Shown: piece after piece, positions 1 to 9,177 of the stretch
Numbering within the stretch: the stretch's first letter is position 1
How the letters are laid out: every line of letters starts with the position of its first letter
NCBI RefSeq assembly: GCF_900142785.1
Contig: NZ_FRCD01000001.1
Coordinates: 416,297-480,296 of the forward strand
Length of the DNA: 64,000 nt
Origin: Chryseobacterium carnipullorum
Lineage (GTDB): Bacteria; Bacteroidota; Bacteroidia; Flavobacteriales; Weeksellaceae
Direction of reading: 5' to 3'
Position numbers and translations under genes: made by a program
The notes under the pieces: model-generated
The model's input: only the letters and a program-made list of their open reading frames with translations
Databases searched by the model: none
What the model was told of the DNA's origin: nothing

Positions 1-82
1 GATAATGTATTCTCCTACTGCTGTGAAAAACTTTTTTAACATGCTGCTAAATTAGACTTTTTTTATTTAATTAAAGTTACGG

Positions 83-100
83 CTCAGGGGAATGCCTGAG
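83..100 (-). terminator. hairpin downstream of the sugar transferase gene
   Basis: CTCAGG (83-88) and CCTGAG (95-100) form a 6-bp hairpin about 60 nt past the stop of the minus-strand transferase gene. The following minus-strand sequence is AT-rich but not a clean U-run, so this is at best a weak terminator. Confidence 0.35.
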
Positions 101-161
101 GTTTATTTAACCTTAGAAGCAAATATGATTCCTCAATCTTGATCTTACCCTTTTGTTTGAT

Positions 162-1532
162 TTATTTTGCGTTTTTATCACCGCCGATCACTAATAAAAC
201 GGTCTTTAAAATGATGACCAGATCCAATACAAAACTCCAGTTTCTTACATAGAAAGTGTCTGCAAGAATCCTTTTTTTCATTTCTACTTCCACGTCTCCG
301 TAGTCTCCACGCAGTCCGCTTACCTGAGCAAGGCCTGTGATACCAGGAGAGACCATACTTCTTAAGCTGTATCTTCCTATCTTTGGTTTATAATAATTGT
401 CAACCGCCAGCATATGGGGACGGGGTCCTACGATAGACATTTCTCCTTTCAAAACATTGATAAACTGGGGAAGCTCATCAAGACTTGTTTTCCTGAGGAA
501 CTTTCCGATTTTGGTGATCCTTGAATCATTCTCTTCTGTAGTTTTTGTCGAAGACTCCTCATTGACGACCATGGTTCTGAACTTCAGGCATGAAAATACC
601 TCTTCATGGAAACCATATCTTTTCTGAACAAAAAAAACGGGGCCTTTTGATGTTGCTTTTATGACAGCAGCAATGATTGGAAATAGCCATGAGCAGAGTA
701 GGACTAAGATAATCACTGAAAAAGCGATGTCAAAAACCCTTTTAACCAAGAAGTTGGAATAATAATCCAGCGGGTATTTTGCCTGGCTTAGAATCGGCTG
801 AGTCTGTATATATCCAAGATCATACAGGAAAAAATCACTTTGTGTGATGCTTGGAATTAATGAAACGTGCACCTTGTTGTCTTCAGCCAGTTTGAAAATT
901 TCTTGCTCTATACTGTCGCTAAAATTATTTTCTGTAGACAAAAACAGGGTGTGAATTCCGTTTTTCTTCCAAAAACTAACGAGTTCATTCGGGCTTATGT
1001 CGGACTTTTCATAATCAAAAGTTTTATAACCGTAATCCTTTCTTTCCTTAAAAATATTCTTCAAAATCTCTGTAGAGCCCGTTTCTCCCAGAAACATTAC
1101 ATTTCTGTAGTTGACCCCCAGAGAACGGAAATATTTTATGGCAAAATAAATGACTGATTTTGCCAGGAAAATAAAGAAAAATAGGTAAAATGAAAGCCAG
1201 TAAATATCTGAATTGAAAAACACATTTTTACTTACCTTTCCAATAAGGAGAACTCCCAATATAAAAAACAGGAAATGGATCAAAAGACGTTCTAAAAATA
1301 AAGTATACGTAAGATTTCTCTGAATATTATAAATCTTTGTTCTGCCACTTAACAGCATCCAGAACATAAATAGTAATATCAGGGAAAAAACATTTTGATA
1401 CCAGGTTTCTTCATGGTAACGCAAGCTTTCATTTCTGCTGATAAAAAAGAATATGAAGATAGATGCAATAACCATAAGGTCAAGCAAAATGATGATCGAT
1501 TTCAGGTATCTAGAGTATCGAATTCTCTGCAT
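162..1532 (-). CDS. Undecaprenyl-phosphate sugar phosphotransferase (WcaJ/polyprenyl glycosylphosphotransferase family)
   Basis: 456 aa. It probably transfers a sugar-1-phosphate from a nucleotide sugar to undecaprenyl phosphate at the inner membrane, the first step of an exo- or capsular polysaccharide repeat unit. The N-terminal third carries four to five hydrophobic segments (about residues 11-32, 46-62, 84-100, 109-135). A nucleotide-binding-like domain follows around 143-230, then another membrane segment (268-292) and the catalytic bacterial sugar transferase domain. That domain shows KFRTM (317-321), DELPQ (352-356), GPRP (369-372) and PGITG (396-400), the usual family landmarks. Length and architecture fit the full-length WcaJ type rather than the short WbaP-core type. 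It stands alone here, with no glycosyltransferases beside it. The sugar cannot be told from sequence. Confidence 0.9.
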   Translation of the reverse strand: MQRIRYSRYLKSIIILLDLMVIASIFIFFFISRNESLRYHEETWYQNVFSLILLFMFWMLLSGRTKIYNIQRNLTYTLFLERLLIHFLFFILGVLLIGKVSKNVFFNSDIYWLSFYLFFFIFLAKSVIYFAIKYFRSLGVNYRNVMFLGETGSTEILKNIFKERKDYGYKTFDYEKSDISPNELVSFWKKNGIHTLFLSTENNFSDSIEQEIFKLAEDNKVHVSLIPSITQSDFFLYDLGYIQTQPILSQAKYPLDYYSNFLVKRVFDIAFSVIILVLLCSWLFPIIAAVIKATSKGPVFFVQKRYGFHEEVFSCLKFRTMVVNEESSTKTTEENDSRITKIGKFLRKTSLDELPQFINVLKGEMSIVGPRPHMLAVDNYYKPKIGRYSLRSMVSPGITGLAQVSGLRGDYGDVEVEMKKRILADTFYVRNWSFVLDLVIILKTVLLVIGGDKNAK

Positions 1533-1688
1533 CTATCGGTGTTTATAACGGATACGAAGAGCTAAGGTACATAATTTTTATCGTATATTCTATATTCGGT
1601 GAATATTATAAACCTTCATCCTACTACTTGGATACTTCATGTCATAAAAACATCCATTATAGATAAAAAAATAACCTTATTTAAAGCT

Positions 1689-2318
1689 TTACGGGATATT
1701 CAGATATTTATGCGTCTGCACCGAAGCCTGCCATTCGGGATGAGCCAAAATGAAATCGGTAATCTTTGGATACATCTCATCACGCTTGCTCCATTCGCTT
1801 TGCATATACAATTTACAGTTCTCAGAAACTTTTGCTGCCTGCTCCTGCGCAAAGGTGAAGTCGTGTTGGTTGAATATGATTACTTTAAGTTCACTTGCCT
1901 TCTCGTAGATCTCTTCTTTCGGAAGCCCTGTTTTCTTGGGAGAAAGGGTGATCCAGTCGATCTGACCACTTAATGGATAAGCACCTGAAGTTTCAATATG
2001 TATAGTGCATCCCAGTTCCTTTAATTTGGAGGTTAAAATGTCCAGATTCCACATCAGGGGTTCTCCACCTGTCAGAACAATCGTCTTACAGTGTTTTGCT
2101 GCCGTTTCGGCAATTTCCTCTGCATTCATCAATGGGTGGAGGTTCGGATCCCAGCTTTCTTTGACGTCACACCAGTGACACCCAACATCGCAGCCTCCCA
2201 ATCTGATGAAATAAGACGCTTTTCCGGTGTGGGCTCCTTCTCCCTGTAAAGTGTAAAAATGCTCCATTACGGGGAGCATTTTACCTTCTTTTAATAAAAT
2301 ATCTTCTTCTTTGTTCAT
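1689..2318 (-). CDS. queE: 7-carboxy-7-deazaguanine synthase (QueE)
   Basis: 209 aa radical-SAM enzyme of queuosine/7-deazaguanine synthesis, converting 6-carboxytetrahydropterin to 7-carboxy-7-deazaguanine. The N-terminus has the QueE opening FYTLQGEGAHTGKASYFIRL, then the cluster-binding motif C43-x3-C47-x2-C50. TGGEPL follows, typical of the radical-SAM glycine-rich strand. The length is normal for the short QueE class. It is the last gene of a minus-strand run and starts 7 nt after the end of folD, so it is likely co-transcribed with folD and pgi. The other queuosine genes (queC, queD, queF) are not in the window. Confidence 0.92.
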   Translation of the reverse strand: MNKEEDILLKEGKMLPVMEHFYTLQGEGAHTGKASYFIRLGGCDVGCHWCDVKESWDPNLHPLMNAEEIAETAAKHCKTIVLTGGEPLMWNLDILTSKLKELGCTIHIETSGAYPLSGQIDWITLSPKKTGLPKEEIYEKASELKVIIFNQHDFTFAQEQAAKVSENCKLYMQSEWSKRDEMYPKITDFILAHPEWQASVQTHKYLNIP

Positions 2319-2325
2319 TTTAAAA

Positions 2326-3210
2326 TTAGTCGTTATAGACCGAAGTTTTGTATGCGATGATGGTGTTCTTCATCAGCATGGCTCTCGTCATCGGGCCTAC
2401 TCCTCCAGGTACTGGTGTAATCCAGCTTGCTTTCGCTGCACAACTGTCAAAATCCACGTCACCTGCCAGGTAATATCCTTTTGGAGAGTTATCATCTACT
2501 CTTGTGATTCCTACATCCACGATGACTGCGCCATCTTTGATCATATCTCCTTTTAAGAAATGAGGATCACCTAAAGCGGTAATAACGATATCGGCCTTTT
2601 TTGTATATTCTTCGATGTCTTTTGTGTAAGAGTGGGTCAAAGTTACGGTAGAGTTCCCGGGGAAATCTTTTCTTCCCATCAGGATGCTCATCGGTCTTCC
2701 TACGATTTTACTTCTTCCGATGATGACACAATCTTTTCCTTTGGTTTCAATATTATATCTTTCCAATAAGGTCAGAATCCCGAAAGGAGTAGCAGGAAGG
2801 AAAGTGTCCATTTCCAGAGCCATTTTTCCGAAATTCTCAGGATGGAACCCATCTACATCTTTTCTTGGATCAATAGCCAGAATGATCTTTTCCTGATCGA
2901 TCTGATCTGGCAAAGGAAGCTGTACGATGAAGCCGTCTACTGCCTTAGATTTATTCAGTTCATCAATTTTTTCCAATAGTTCAGATTCAGAAACTGTGCT
3001 TGGGAATTTGACAAGTGTAGAACGGAATCCTACTTCCTCACAGTCTTTTACCTTACTGTTTACATACGCCTTGCTCGCTCCGTTGTTTCCTACAAGAATC
3101 GCTACCAAATGTGGTGCTCTTTTCTTGCTTTCAAGGATCTTTTCTACTTCCACCTTGATCTCTGCTTTTATTTCCTTGGATACTTTAAGTCCGTCAAGAA
3201 TTTCTGCCAT
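2326..3210 (-). CDS. folD: Bifunctional methylenetetrahydrofolate dehydrogenase / methenyltetrahydrofolate cyclohydrolase
   Basis: 294 aa, the usual FolD length. It interconverts 5,10-methylene-, 5,10-methenyl- and 10-formyl-tetrahydrofolate in the cytosol with NADP. The catalytic region contains AYVNSKVKDCEEVG, with the conserved Tyr and Lys, followed by VQLPLPDQID. The dinucleotide-binding domain has VIIGRSKIVGRPMSILM, and the C-terminus has PVPGGVGPMTRAML, all FolD signatures. It lies between a methyltransferase gene (21 nt gap) and queE (7 nt gap) on the same strand. The grouping with queE may be simple co-transcription, though both touch pterin/folate-related metabolism. Confidence 0.96.
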   Translation of the reverse strand: MAEILDGLKVSKEIKAEIKVEVEKILESKKRAPHLVAILVGNNGASKAYVNSKVKDCEEVGFRSTLVKFPSTVSESELLEKIDELNKSKAVDGFIVQLPLPDQIDQEKIILAIDPRKDVDGFHPENFGKMALEMDTFLPATPFGILTLLERYNIETKGKDCVIIGRSKIVGRPMSILMGRKDFPGNSTVTLTHSYTKDIEEYTKKADIVITALGDPHFLKGDMIKDGAVIVDVGITRVDDNSPKGYYLAGDVDFDSCAAKASWITPVPGGVGPMTRAMLMKNTIIAYKTSVYND

Positions 3211-3231
3211 TTTTACTTTTTTTACTTTTAT

Positions 3232-4056
3232 TTAGATTTTATTGAATACAACAATATCCTGGAATTCATCAGCACTTTCCTTATCTACATTGGTTCTCCA
3301 GAATCCTTCTTTTACTGTGGTCACTTTTAAACCTGCTTCTGCAGCCATCTGATGCAGTAGAGGAATACTTACCGCAATATTCGCTGCGGTCACTTTATCG
3401 TCCATCAGCCTGTAGCCTTCATATTGGTGCGGAAAAGGCATGGTGCCAAATTCCGTTTTAGAGTCATCATACAGAAAGAAAGTGGCTAAACACTGTCCGC
3501 TGCTGTTCAAAACCCGGCTGATCTCATTCAGATATCTTTTAATCTCGGGAATCTGCATATGCGTGAAAACCGAGAACAGGAATACTTTGTCAAATTGTGC
3601 CTGATCATAAGGAAATGTAAAACTCTCTGCTTTTTGGCTGAAAGTGTTGTACAGGTCATTATAAATCGGGGTAAACTTGAATTTAAAATTCGGATGTTTC
3701 TCACCGATATTTTTATTACACCAGTTGATTCCTTTTTCTACAGCATCAAACCCGTCATACGTTCCGTGATCAATAATTCCTTTAAGTGCTACAGCGGTTC
3801 TTCCGATTCCGCATCCTACATCCAGGACATGATCTGTATTTTGTAAGCCGATATATTTTTTAAGGGCATTTACCTGACGGATCCCGTGAGGAATAAAGTC
3901 GCTGCCGCCCACATAGATGTCACCTTTTTTAGGTTCATTCTTAGATCTCTTTCCGGTAAGACCTTCATACAGGTCTATTGGGAAATAATAGATCTTTCTT
4001 CCCAAAAGCCTGAGACTGGGAGGAAGCTTATAATAATATGATCGTAATGCAGACAT
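3232..4056 (-). CDS. Class I SAM-dependent methyltransferase
   Basis: 274 aa. A Rossmann-type methyltransferase fold is indicated by HVLDVGCGIGRTAVALKG (motif I, SAM binding), an acidic residue in the next strand (YDGFDAVEKGINWC), and FDKVFLFSVFTHM at motif IV. This resembles the Methyltransf_11/25 group that acts on small molecules or glycans. The first 50 residues (YYYKLPPSLRLLGRKIYYF) are basic and aromatic and may contact membrane or polysaccharide, which is inference. It sits 3 nt downstream of pgi and 21 nt before folD in the same transcript. The substrate cannot be assigned. Confidence 0.8.
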   Translation of the reverse strand: MSALRSYYYKLPPSLRLLGRKIYYFPIDLYEGLTGKRSKNEPKKGDIYVGGSDFIPHGIRQVNALKKYIGLQNTDHVLDVGCGIGRTAVALKGIIDHGTYDGFDAVEKGINWCNKNIGEKHPNFKFKFTPIYNDLYNTFSQKAESFTFPYDQAQFDKVFLFSVFTHMQIPEIKRYLNEISRVLNSSGQCLATFFLYDDSKTEFGTMPFPHQYEGYRLMDDKVTAANIAVSIPLLHQMAAEAGLKVTTVKEGFWRTNVDKESADEFQDIVVFNKI

Positions 4057-4059
4057 CTG

Positions 4060-5700
4060 CTATTTATTTCCTTTATAATAGTTGATCAGTCCGTTTGTAG
4101 AGCTGTCATGAGAATTGATCGCTTCATTGTTTTCAAGCTCAGGAAGGATTTTATTGGCTAAAACTTTTCCTAATTCCACCCCAAACTGGTCGAAGCTGAA
4201 AATATTCCAGATCACTCCCTGAACAAAAATCTTATGCTCGTACATGGCAATCAACTGTCCCAATGAAAATGGAGTTAATTCATTGAATAATATTGAGTTG
4301 GTGGGGGTGTTTCCGTGGAAGACTTTATAGTTCAGTAATCTGTCAATTTCTTCATCGGATTTCCCTTCGTTTCTTAATTCCTGTTCCACTTCTTCTTCTG
4401 ATTTTCCAAAGGCAAGAGCTTCAGTCTGTGCAAAAAAGTTAGCTAAAAGTTTAGGCTGATGATCAGAAACCGCATTGCTGCTTTTTACATAAGCGATAAA
4501 ATCCGCAGGAATAAGTTCTGTTCCCTGATGGATAAGCTGATAGAAAGCATGTTGTCCGTTTGTTCCCGGCTCACCCCAGATAATAGGCCCTGTTTCATAT
4601 TCTACAAATTCTCCGTTTCGGTCCACACATTTTCCGTTACTTTCCATATCTCCCTGCTGAAGATAGGCTGCAAACCTGTCCAGATATTGAGAATAAGGAA
4701 GGATGGCATACGTTGTTGCCGCATAGAAATTACGGTACCAGATGCCTAAAAGACCCATTAATACCGGAACGTTTTCTGAGAAATCAGCCGTCTGGAAATG
4801 TTGGTCAGTGTCGGAAGCTCCCTTCAAAAGTTCCTCGAAATTGTCATATCCAACTGCCAGAACGATGCTAAGGCCGATAGCACTCCAAAGAGAATATCTT
4901 CCGCCTACCCAGTCCCAGAACTCAAATATATTTTCTTCTGCGATACCAAACTGTTTAACAGCTTCAACGTTTGTAGATAAAGCTACGAAATGTTTGGCAA
5001 CGTCTTCTTCTTTTCCTGCTTTCAGGAACCAGTCTTTTGCAGAATTGGCATTGGTCATGGTTTCCTGAGTTGTAAAAGTCTTGGAAGCAATGATGAACAA
5101 TGTCGTTTCAGGATTCAGTTTTTTTACGGTTTCTGCAATGTGATTCCCGTCAACGTTTGAAACGAAATGAACGTTTAATCTTGTTTTAAAATGCTTTAAT
5201 GCAGAGCAAACCATCACCGGTCCAAGGTCTGAACCTCCGATTCCGATATTCACCACATCAGTAATTTCTTTTCCACTGAAACCTTTGTGCTCTCCTGAAA
5301 TAATTTTTTCAGAGAAGGCTTTCATGTGGTCAAGAACTCTTCTGATCTGAGGTTTGATATTTTCACCGTCTACAATGATTTCTTTATCTGAAAAATCCCT
5401 CAACGCAGTATGAAGCACTGCTCTTCCTTCAGTTTCGTTGATCTTGTCACCGGAAAACATTTTAGAAATAGCATCTTTCAACTGACATTCTTCTGCTAAT
5501 TGAAGTAAAAGATCTCTGGTTCTTGAGTCGATCAGATTTTTAGAGTAATCAAAAAGAAAATTATCTTTCTGCAAAGAAAATTCTTTAAAACGCTCAGGGT
5601 TATACTGGAAAAGACTTCTCAAATCGAAGTCATTACCTGCAAAATGTTCGTCAAGCGCTTTCCAGCTGGTAGTTTGTATAGGATTTATTTTTGATAGCAT
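4060..5700 (-). CDS. pgi: Glucose-6-phosphate isomerase
   Basis: 546 aa, the full-length bacterial/eukaryotic PGI type. It interconverts glucose-6-phosphate and fructose-6-phosphate in glycolysis and gluconeogenesis. The first PGI signature is seen as [16 protein letters not shown], then [15 protein letters not shown] and the C-terminal GVELGK region ([14 protein letters not shown]). Catalytic-loop regions around [11 protein letters not shown] and [15 protein letters not shown] are present. The start at 5700 follows a minus-strand promoter-like pair at 5780-5811. It is the first gene of the pgi - methyltransferase - folD - queE run. Confidence 0.97.
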   Translation of the reverse strand: MLSKINPIQTTSWKALDEHFAGNDFDLRSLFQYNPERFKEFSLQKDNFLFDYSKNLIDSRTRDLLLQLAEECQLKDAISKMFSGDKINETEGRAVLHTALRDFSDKEIIVDGENIKPQIRRVLDHMKAFSEKIISGEHKGFSGKEITDVVNIGIGGSDLGPVMVCSALKHFKTRLNVHFVSNVDGNHIAETVKKLNPETTLFIIASKTFTTQETMTNANSAKDWFLKAGKEEDVAKHFVALSTNVEAVKQFGIAEENIFEFWDWVGGRYSLWSAIGLSIVLAVGYDNFEELLKGASDTDQHFQTADFSENVPVLMGLLGIWYRNFYAATTYAILPYSQYLDRFAAYLQQGDMESNGKCVDRNGEFVEYETGPIIWGEPGTNGQHAFYQLIHQGTELIPADFIAYVKSSNAVSDHQPKLLANFFAQTEALAFGKSEEEVEQELRNEGKSDEEIDRLLNYKVFHGNTPTNSILFNELTPFSLGQLIAMYEHKIFVQGVIWNIFSFDQFGVELGKVLANKILPELENNEAINSHDSSTNGLINYYKGNK

Positions 5701-5779
5701 ATTTTAGAAATTAGATAGATTCAAAAATGAAGATTGGATCAAAAATGTTTTAAATCCATGTCATTTTATTTCTGATGTG

Positions 5780-5811
5780 CAAATTTAAGGAAAAATAAAA
5801 CCTCAGATCAA
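5780..5811 (-). promoter_or_regulatory. Bacteroidota-type promoter upstream of pgi
   Basis: On the minus strand TAAATTTG (plus 5780-5787) matches the -7 consensus TAnnTTTG, and TTG (plus 5809-5811) lies 21 nt upstream as a -33 element. It is about 80 nt before the pgi start and after the terminator that closes the upstream gene. Confidence 0.55.
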
Positions 5812-5834
5812 TTTGAACGTGATAAATAACATTT

Positions 5835-5869
5835 TTTTAAAAAACAAACCCCAGATCAAGTCTGAGGTT
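5835..5869 (-). terminator. Intrinsic terminator after the sigma/membrane-protein pair
   Basis: AACCCCAGA (5847-5855) pairs with TCTGAGGTT (5861-5869) around a 5-nt loop. On the minus strand the stem is followed by a T-rich run. It lies about 35 nt past the stop of the gene ending at 5904. Confidence 0.75.
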
Positions 5870-5903
5870 CGTTGTTATTATTAGTGACAGATGAATAAGA
5901 AAA

Positions 5904-6512
5904 TTATTCGTCCATTTCGTTCAGAATATTTTCAAGGCGCTTGGCATTTCTTCCGTAGATGTATCGAGTCCATAAAACAATGCTGGCTACAATCGCTACG
6001 GTTCCAGCAAGAACGATGAGAATCAAAGTCTGTTGATAGACATCGGCAAAATTTACTAAAGACTTTCCTTTTTTCTCAAACAGATTATAGAATTCCAGTC
6101 CTAATGCAATCATGAAATGGGGAAGCAACAGGAATCCAAATGACTGATACCGTTCCATATTCAGTTTCAATTCATGGTATATTTTCCAGAGACTGTTTTT
6201 GGTATTTCCGGAATAAAGCTCCGTTTGCTTATAAAATTTATAAAACCCGAAAAAGTAATAGGAAGATATAACGACAAGCATCGCATAGGATGTATAATAA
6301 ATGATATACTGAGAAGGCGGAAAATCCAGCAGCTGTGGAAAGAAAGCAATAAGAATGATGGCAATGACCTGCATGGGAAATTCTGCTTTCATACTTTTCT
6401 GGATCTTTTCAATAGGATGCTTGCTTTTCTTTAATTGTTCTATAGTGTTAGGAATACTGACGCTGCTGTTGTCTTCGTTATTCCACTGCTCTTTTAATTG
6501 ATCAAAATTCAT
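5904..6512 (-). CDS. Putative membrane partner (anti-sigma-like) of the adjacent ECF sigma factor
   Basis: 202 aa with no family I recognise. The first 45 residues are soluble and polar, then four hydrophobic segments follow (around residues 47-64, 67-90, 121-142, 157-182). The C-terminus is charged. The gene overlaps the 3' end of the sigma factor gene by 11 nt, an arrangement typical of a sigma factor and its membrane-bound anti-sigma or sensor partner. No zinc-binding anti-sigma motif (HxxxCxxC) is present, so the regulatory role rests on position and topology alone. Confidence 0.6.
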   Translation of the reverse strand: MNFDQLKEQWNNEDNSSVSIPNTIEQLKKSKHPIEKIQKSMKAEFPMQVIAIILIAFFPQLLDFPPSQYIIYYTSYAMLVVISSYYFFGFYKFYKQTELYSGNTKNSLWKIYHELKLNMERYQSFGFLLLPHFMIALGLEFYNLFEKKGKSLVNFADVYQQTLILIVLAGTVAIVASIVLWTRYIYGRNAKRLENILNEMDE

Positions 6513-7011
6513 AGCCTGATTTTTTTATGATTTGCTGTATTTTTTCTTTGGTTCTGTTAAGTTTTACGCGGGCATTGACTTCACTTAGCCCCAGGTTTTC
6601 ACCAATCTCCTTATGAGACATCCCTTCCATGAAATAAAAGATAATGGCTTTTTCAAGTGCTTTGAGTTCCTGGACAGCTCTGTAAAAAACTTCCAGCTGT
6701 TTATCCTTGGCGGGATTATAGTCTTCATTTTGTACTTCAAAATGGCTTGGCACATCTGTTTGATTACTCGTCCGTTGTTTTTCTTTTTTTAAATAAGTAA
6801 TGGCGGTATTGATGGCCACCCGGTACATCCATGTTGAAAATTCACTGTTGCCTTTGAAGTTCCGGTAAGATTTCCACAGTTGAATAAGGATTTCCTGCTG
6901 CAGGTCTTCCCGGTCTTCCAAAGAATCCGCATAGATGCGGGAGGCCTTATATAAGATGCCTTTGTGTTGGTTGACGAGCTTTAAAAAAGCGGTTTCAGTT
7001 TGGCTGCTCAC
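6502..7011 (-). CDS. RNA polymerase sigma-70 factor, ECF subfamily
   Basis: 169 aa, a usual ECF length. Region 2 spans about residues 10-80 (DLQQEILIQLWKSYRNF followed by FSTWMYRVAINTAI). Region 4 lies near the C-terminus (GMSHKEIGENLGLSEVNARV, a helix-turn-helix). The stretch between them is short and polar as in two-domain ECF factors. Its stop overlaps the start of a four-helix membrane protein, and its start lies 24 nt after the TraB/GumN gene, so the three are probably one transcript. The stimulus and target promoters are unknown. Confidence 0.9.
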   Translation of the reverse strand: MSSQTETAFLKLVNQHKGILYKASRIYADSLEDREDLQQEILIQLWKSYRNFKGNSEFSTWMYRVAINTAITYLKKEKQRTSNQTDVPSHFEVQNEDYNPAKDKQLEVFYRAVQELKALEKAIIFYFMEGMSHKEIGENLGLSEVNARVKLNRTKEKIQQIIKKSGYEF

Positions 7012-7035
7012 GACGATTTCATGGTTTGGTTATAA

Positions 7036-7905
7036 TTAAAGGCTTAAAATCGGTTTCACGGTGTATCCTTTCGATCTTAAAAGAAGGATTATTCCGTTCT
7101 CACCCATAAGATGAGCGCTTCCAATGGCAAAGAAAGCACTTTCTTTTTTCATCATTTCCGGCATTTTTTCTGCCCAGTTTTTATTTCGGTCCGTAAGCAT
7201 TACTTTTTCCTGTTCCGCATTCATTAAATTGTCATCTTTGAAAAGGGAATAAACCGATTGTACATCTTCTTTTTTAAATGCTGCTACCATTTTCTTAAGA
7301 AGGATTTCATATTCTTTTCCCATTTTTAACTGTCCGATTACCGCTTTCAGATCATAAGCCTTATTGATGGAAGTCATCTGATCGTTTACTTTTTCAAGTC
7401 CAAAGACTTTCTTTTTATTTTTAAGAGCATTTTGAAGCAGTTCTATTTCATATAATTTGATATCAGTTTGCGGACATGGCAATGCATTTAATGAAATAAG
7501 TGCATACAGCCCCTGTGAACTCGAGTGATCCATCTTCTTTAAATCTGTTCCGTAATCAGCGAGTACGTTGTCTAACTCCGCAGATTCTTCAGGAGTCAGC
7601 TGATCGGATAGTTTTTTATCGGTTTGATACATTGTCTGCATGGCTGCCATTTCAGCCGGATCCGTATAATTGATCTCCATTACGAATTGATCAGATTTTT
7701 CAAGGGCTTTCATGACTTTCGGTTTAATTTCAAAATCCTGACTGCACATGATATGAAAGGTTCCTGCTATATAAGAAGGTTTTGTAAGGCCATTCCCTGA
7801 AATTTCCCAAACTGTACTGTTTTCGGTGTCCTTGCTTTGGGCCTTCGCTGTGATAAAGGTTGCTGATAATACTGCAGCGAGCCCAAGTTGTATTAAATTT
7901 TTCAT
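7036..7905 (-). CDS. TraB/GumN family protein, secreted
   Basis: 289 aa. The N-terminus is a signal peptide (MKNLIQLGLAAVLSATFITA, then KAQS), so the protein is likely periplasmic or outer-membrane facing. The family fold is indicated by SYIAGTFHIMCSQDF near residue 43 and by FFAIGSAHLMGENGI near the C-terminus. These two GxxH-type motifs are diagnostic of TraB/GumN/PrgY and resemble the metal-binding pair of the Tiki-like erythromycin-esterase/EreA superfamily. Proteolytic function has been proposed for relatives but is not shown here. It precedes the ECF sigma gene by 24 nt, and a terminator at 7993-8012 separates it from the DUF4349 gene. Confidence 0.85.
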   Translation of the reverse strand: MKNLIQLGLAAVLSATFITAKAQSKDTENSTVWEISGNGLTKPSYIAGTFHIMCSQDFEIKPKVMKALEKSDQFVMEINYTDPAEMAAMQTMYQTDKKLSDQLTPEESAELDNVLADYGTDLKKMDHSSSQGLYALISLNALPCPQTDIKLYEIELLQNALKNKKKVFGLEKVNDQMTSINKAYDLKAVIGQLKMGKEYEILLKKMVAAFKKEDVQSVYSLFKDDNLMNAEQEKVMLTDRNKNWAEKMPEMMKKESAFFAIGSAHLMGENGIILLLRSKGYTVKPILSL

Positions 7906-7984
7906 ATGATTAAGTTTTTAATTATTTATTCTTTTATACAGTAGGTAAGAGCAGGATAATGATCGTTACAGTTTTTTTCCGAAA

Positions 7985-8015
7985 AAATAAAAAACCTCCT
8001 GAGCAGGAGGTTTGA
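7985..8015 (-). terminator. Intrinsic terminator after the DUF4349 gene
   Basis: AACCTCCT (7993-8000) and AGGAGGTT (8005-8012) form a perfect 8-bp stem with a GAGC loop, followed on the minus strand by a T-rich tract. It closes the transcript of the gene at 8062-8967. Confidence 0.88.
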
Positions 8016-8061
8016 AAAATCTGAAATTATGATGATAACCAATTGGTTAGGATTGCTTTTT

Positions 8062-8967
8062 TTATTCTGAAACTTTTGTAGTTTCCGGTTTGGTCAGCTT
8101 TCTTTTTCTTAGAAAATAGACCGCTGTACCTAAAATGAATACCAGAGGCCATACCGTAATAAGTCCCACCGCAATTTTTTGGATCAGATAAAAACCTTCT
8201 ACAAATGCATTTTTAGCATCATATAGAAAATTGAACTTATATTGATTGTCAATATTCCGGGTATTGGTCACAGCAATTTCCGCAATGCGAAGTTTAGGCT
8301 CTTTGATATAAATGTCTATAGTGCTGTATTTGATATCGTCTGTAGTGTCCATATTGGCAAGCTGCTGCAGATTTCCTTCCGCCATATTGTCGTTGTCCAG
8401 TTTTACTTTATCCTTGTTTGCTTTTAGCTGACTGATGTTTTCTTCGGTCTTTTTTATTCTTTTGCCTTCCATTTCCGCATACTTGATGTTGGATGTTACA
8501 TCTTCAGCATGGATTGTTCTGGAATTTAAAAACAGTTTTTTATCATTGATTTTGACAAGGAGCTCACTCAATTTTTCTGTAGGAACACGTGCCTGGATTG
8601 TGTTTTCAGTCTGATACTTTTTGATCAGCATTGCATCATTATCGGAAGTATTGTAAGTATCCTGTGAAATCACATTGCTCTGAAGGTTGCTGTGGGTAAC
8701 AAAGCCTCCAAGGTCCTGAACTGTCTTTTCAATGGAAACCGTTGCGTCATACACATCCTTCACTTCCATATTGACATCTGCTGTTTTGATGAATTGTTTG
8801 TCTTTTACCTTCATAGAGGCGACAGAAGAGACACTGTCTGAAAGGGAAACAGCAGCAGTAGAATCAGCAGCATAATTTTCAGTAGTGGCCACTTCTCCTT
8901 TTTTACATGAATAAATTCCTAATAAAAGAAATGCTGAAAGAGATAGTTGAATGTAAGTCGTTTTCAT
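8062..8967 (-). CDS. DUF4349 domain lipoprotein
   Basis: 301 aa. A lipoprotein signal is visible (FLLLGIYSCKKGE, lipobox cysteine near residue 21). The body matches the DUF4349 pattern: FIKTADVNMEVKDVYDATVSIE, then TIQARVPTEKLSELLVKI, a coiled-coil-prone stretch around 170-205 and a C-terminal membrane helix (about 268-288, PLVFILGTAVYFL) followed by basic residues. The protein would be anchored at both ends. Function is unknown for the family. The gene is monocistronic, with its own terminator downstream and a 210-nt divergent gap upstream. Confidence 0.82.
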   Translation of the reverse strand: MKTTYIQLSLSAFLLLGIYSCKKGEVATTENYAADSTAAVSLSDSVSSVASMKVKDKQFIKTADVNMEVKDVYDATVSIEKTVQDLGGFVTHSNLQSNVISQDTYNTSDNDAMLIKKYQTENTIQARVPTEKLSELLVKINDKKLFLNSRTIHAEDVTSNIKYAEMEGKRIKKTEENISQLKANKDKVKLDNDNMAEGNLQQLANMDTTDDIKYSTIDIYIKEPKLRIAEIAVTNTRNIDNQYKFNFLYDAKNAFVEGFYLIQKIAVGLITVWPLVFILGTAVYFLRKRKLTKPETTKVSE

Positions 8968-9177
8968 AGCGTTGATTTTTTTGTGGGTTTACTTAGGTCA
9001 AAGTTCTTTCAGGATCGTTTGTAATATTTGAAAATCAGGCGTAAAGAAATTGTAAAGAAATATTTCCATTTTAACGAATTGTAAATGAGTGTTTTGTAAA
9101 ATGGAGTATCCTGTTAGGGCTTATTTTCGGAGCAATTTTTGCTTAACTTTTACAAATCAATCCCACAAAACATTACT

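Noticed and set aside
1599..1973. Plus-strand ORF of 124 aa over queE
   Set aside because: It lies antisense over queE, has no recognisable domain and is best explained as a shadow of the real gene.
9139..9177. TTG start for the acyl-CoA dehydrogenase
   Set aside because: The ATG at 9178 gives a normal start, and the added 13 residues have no family match that I can see.
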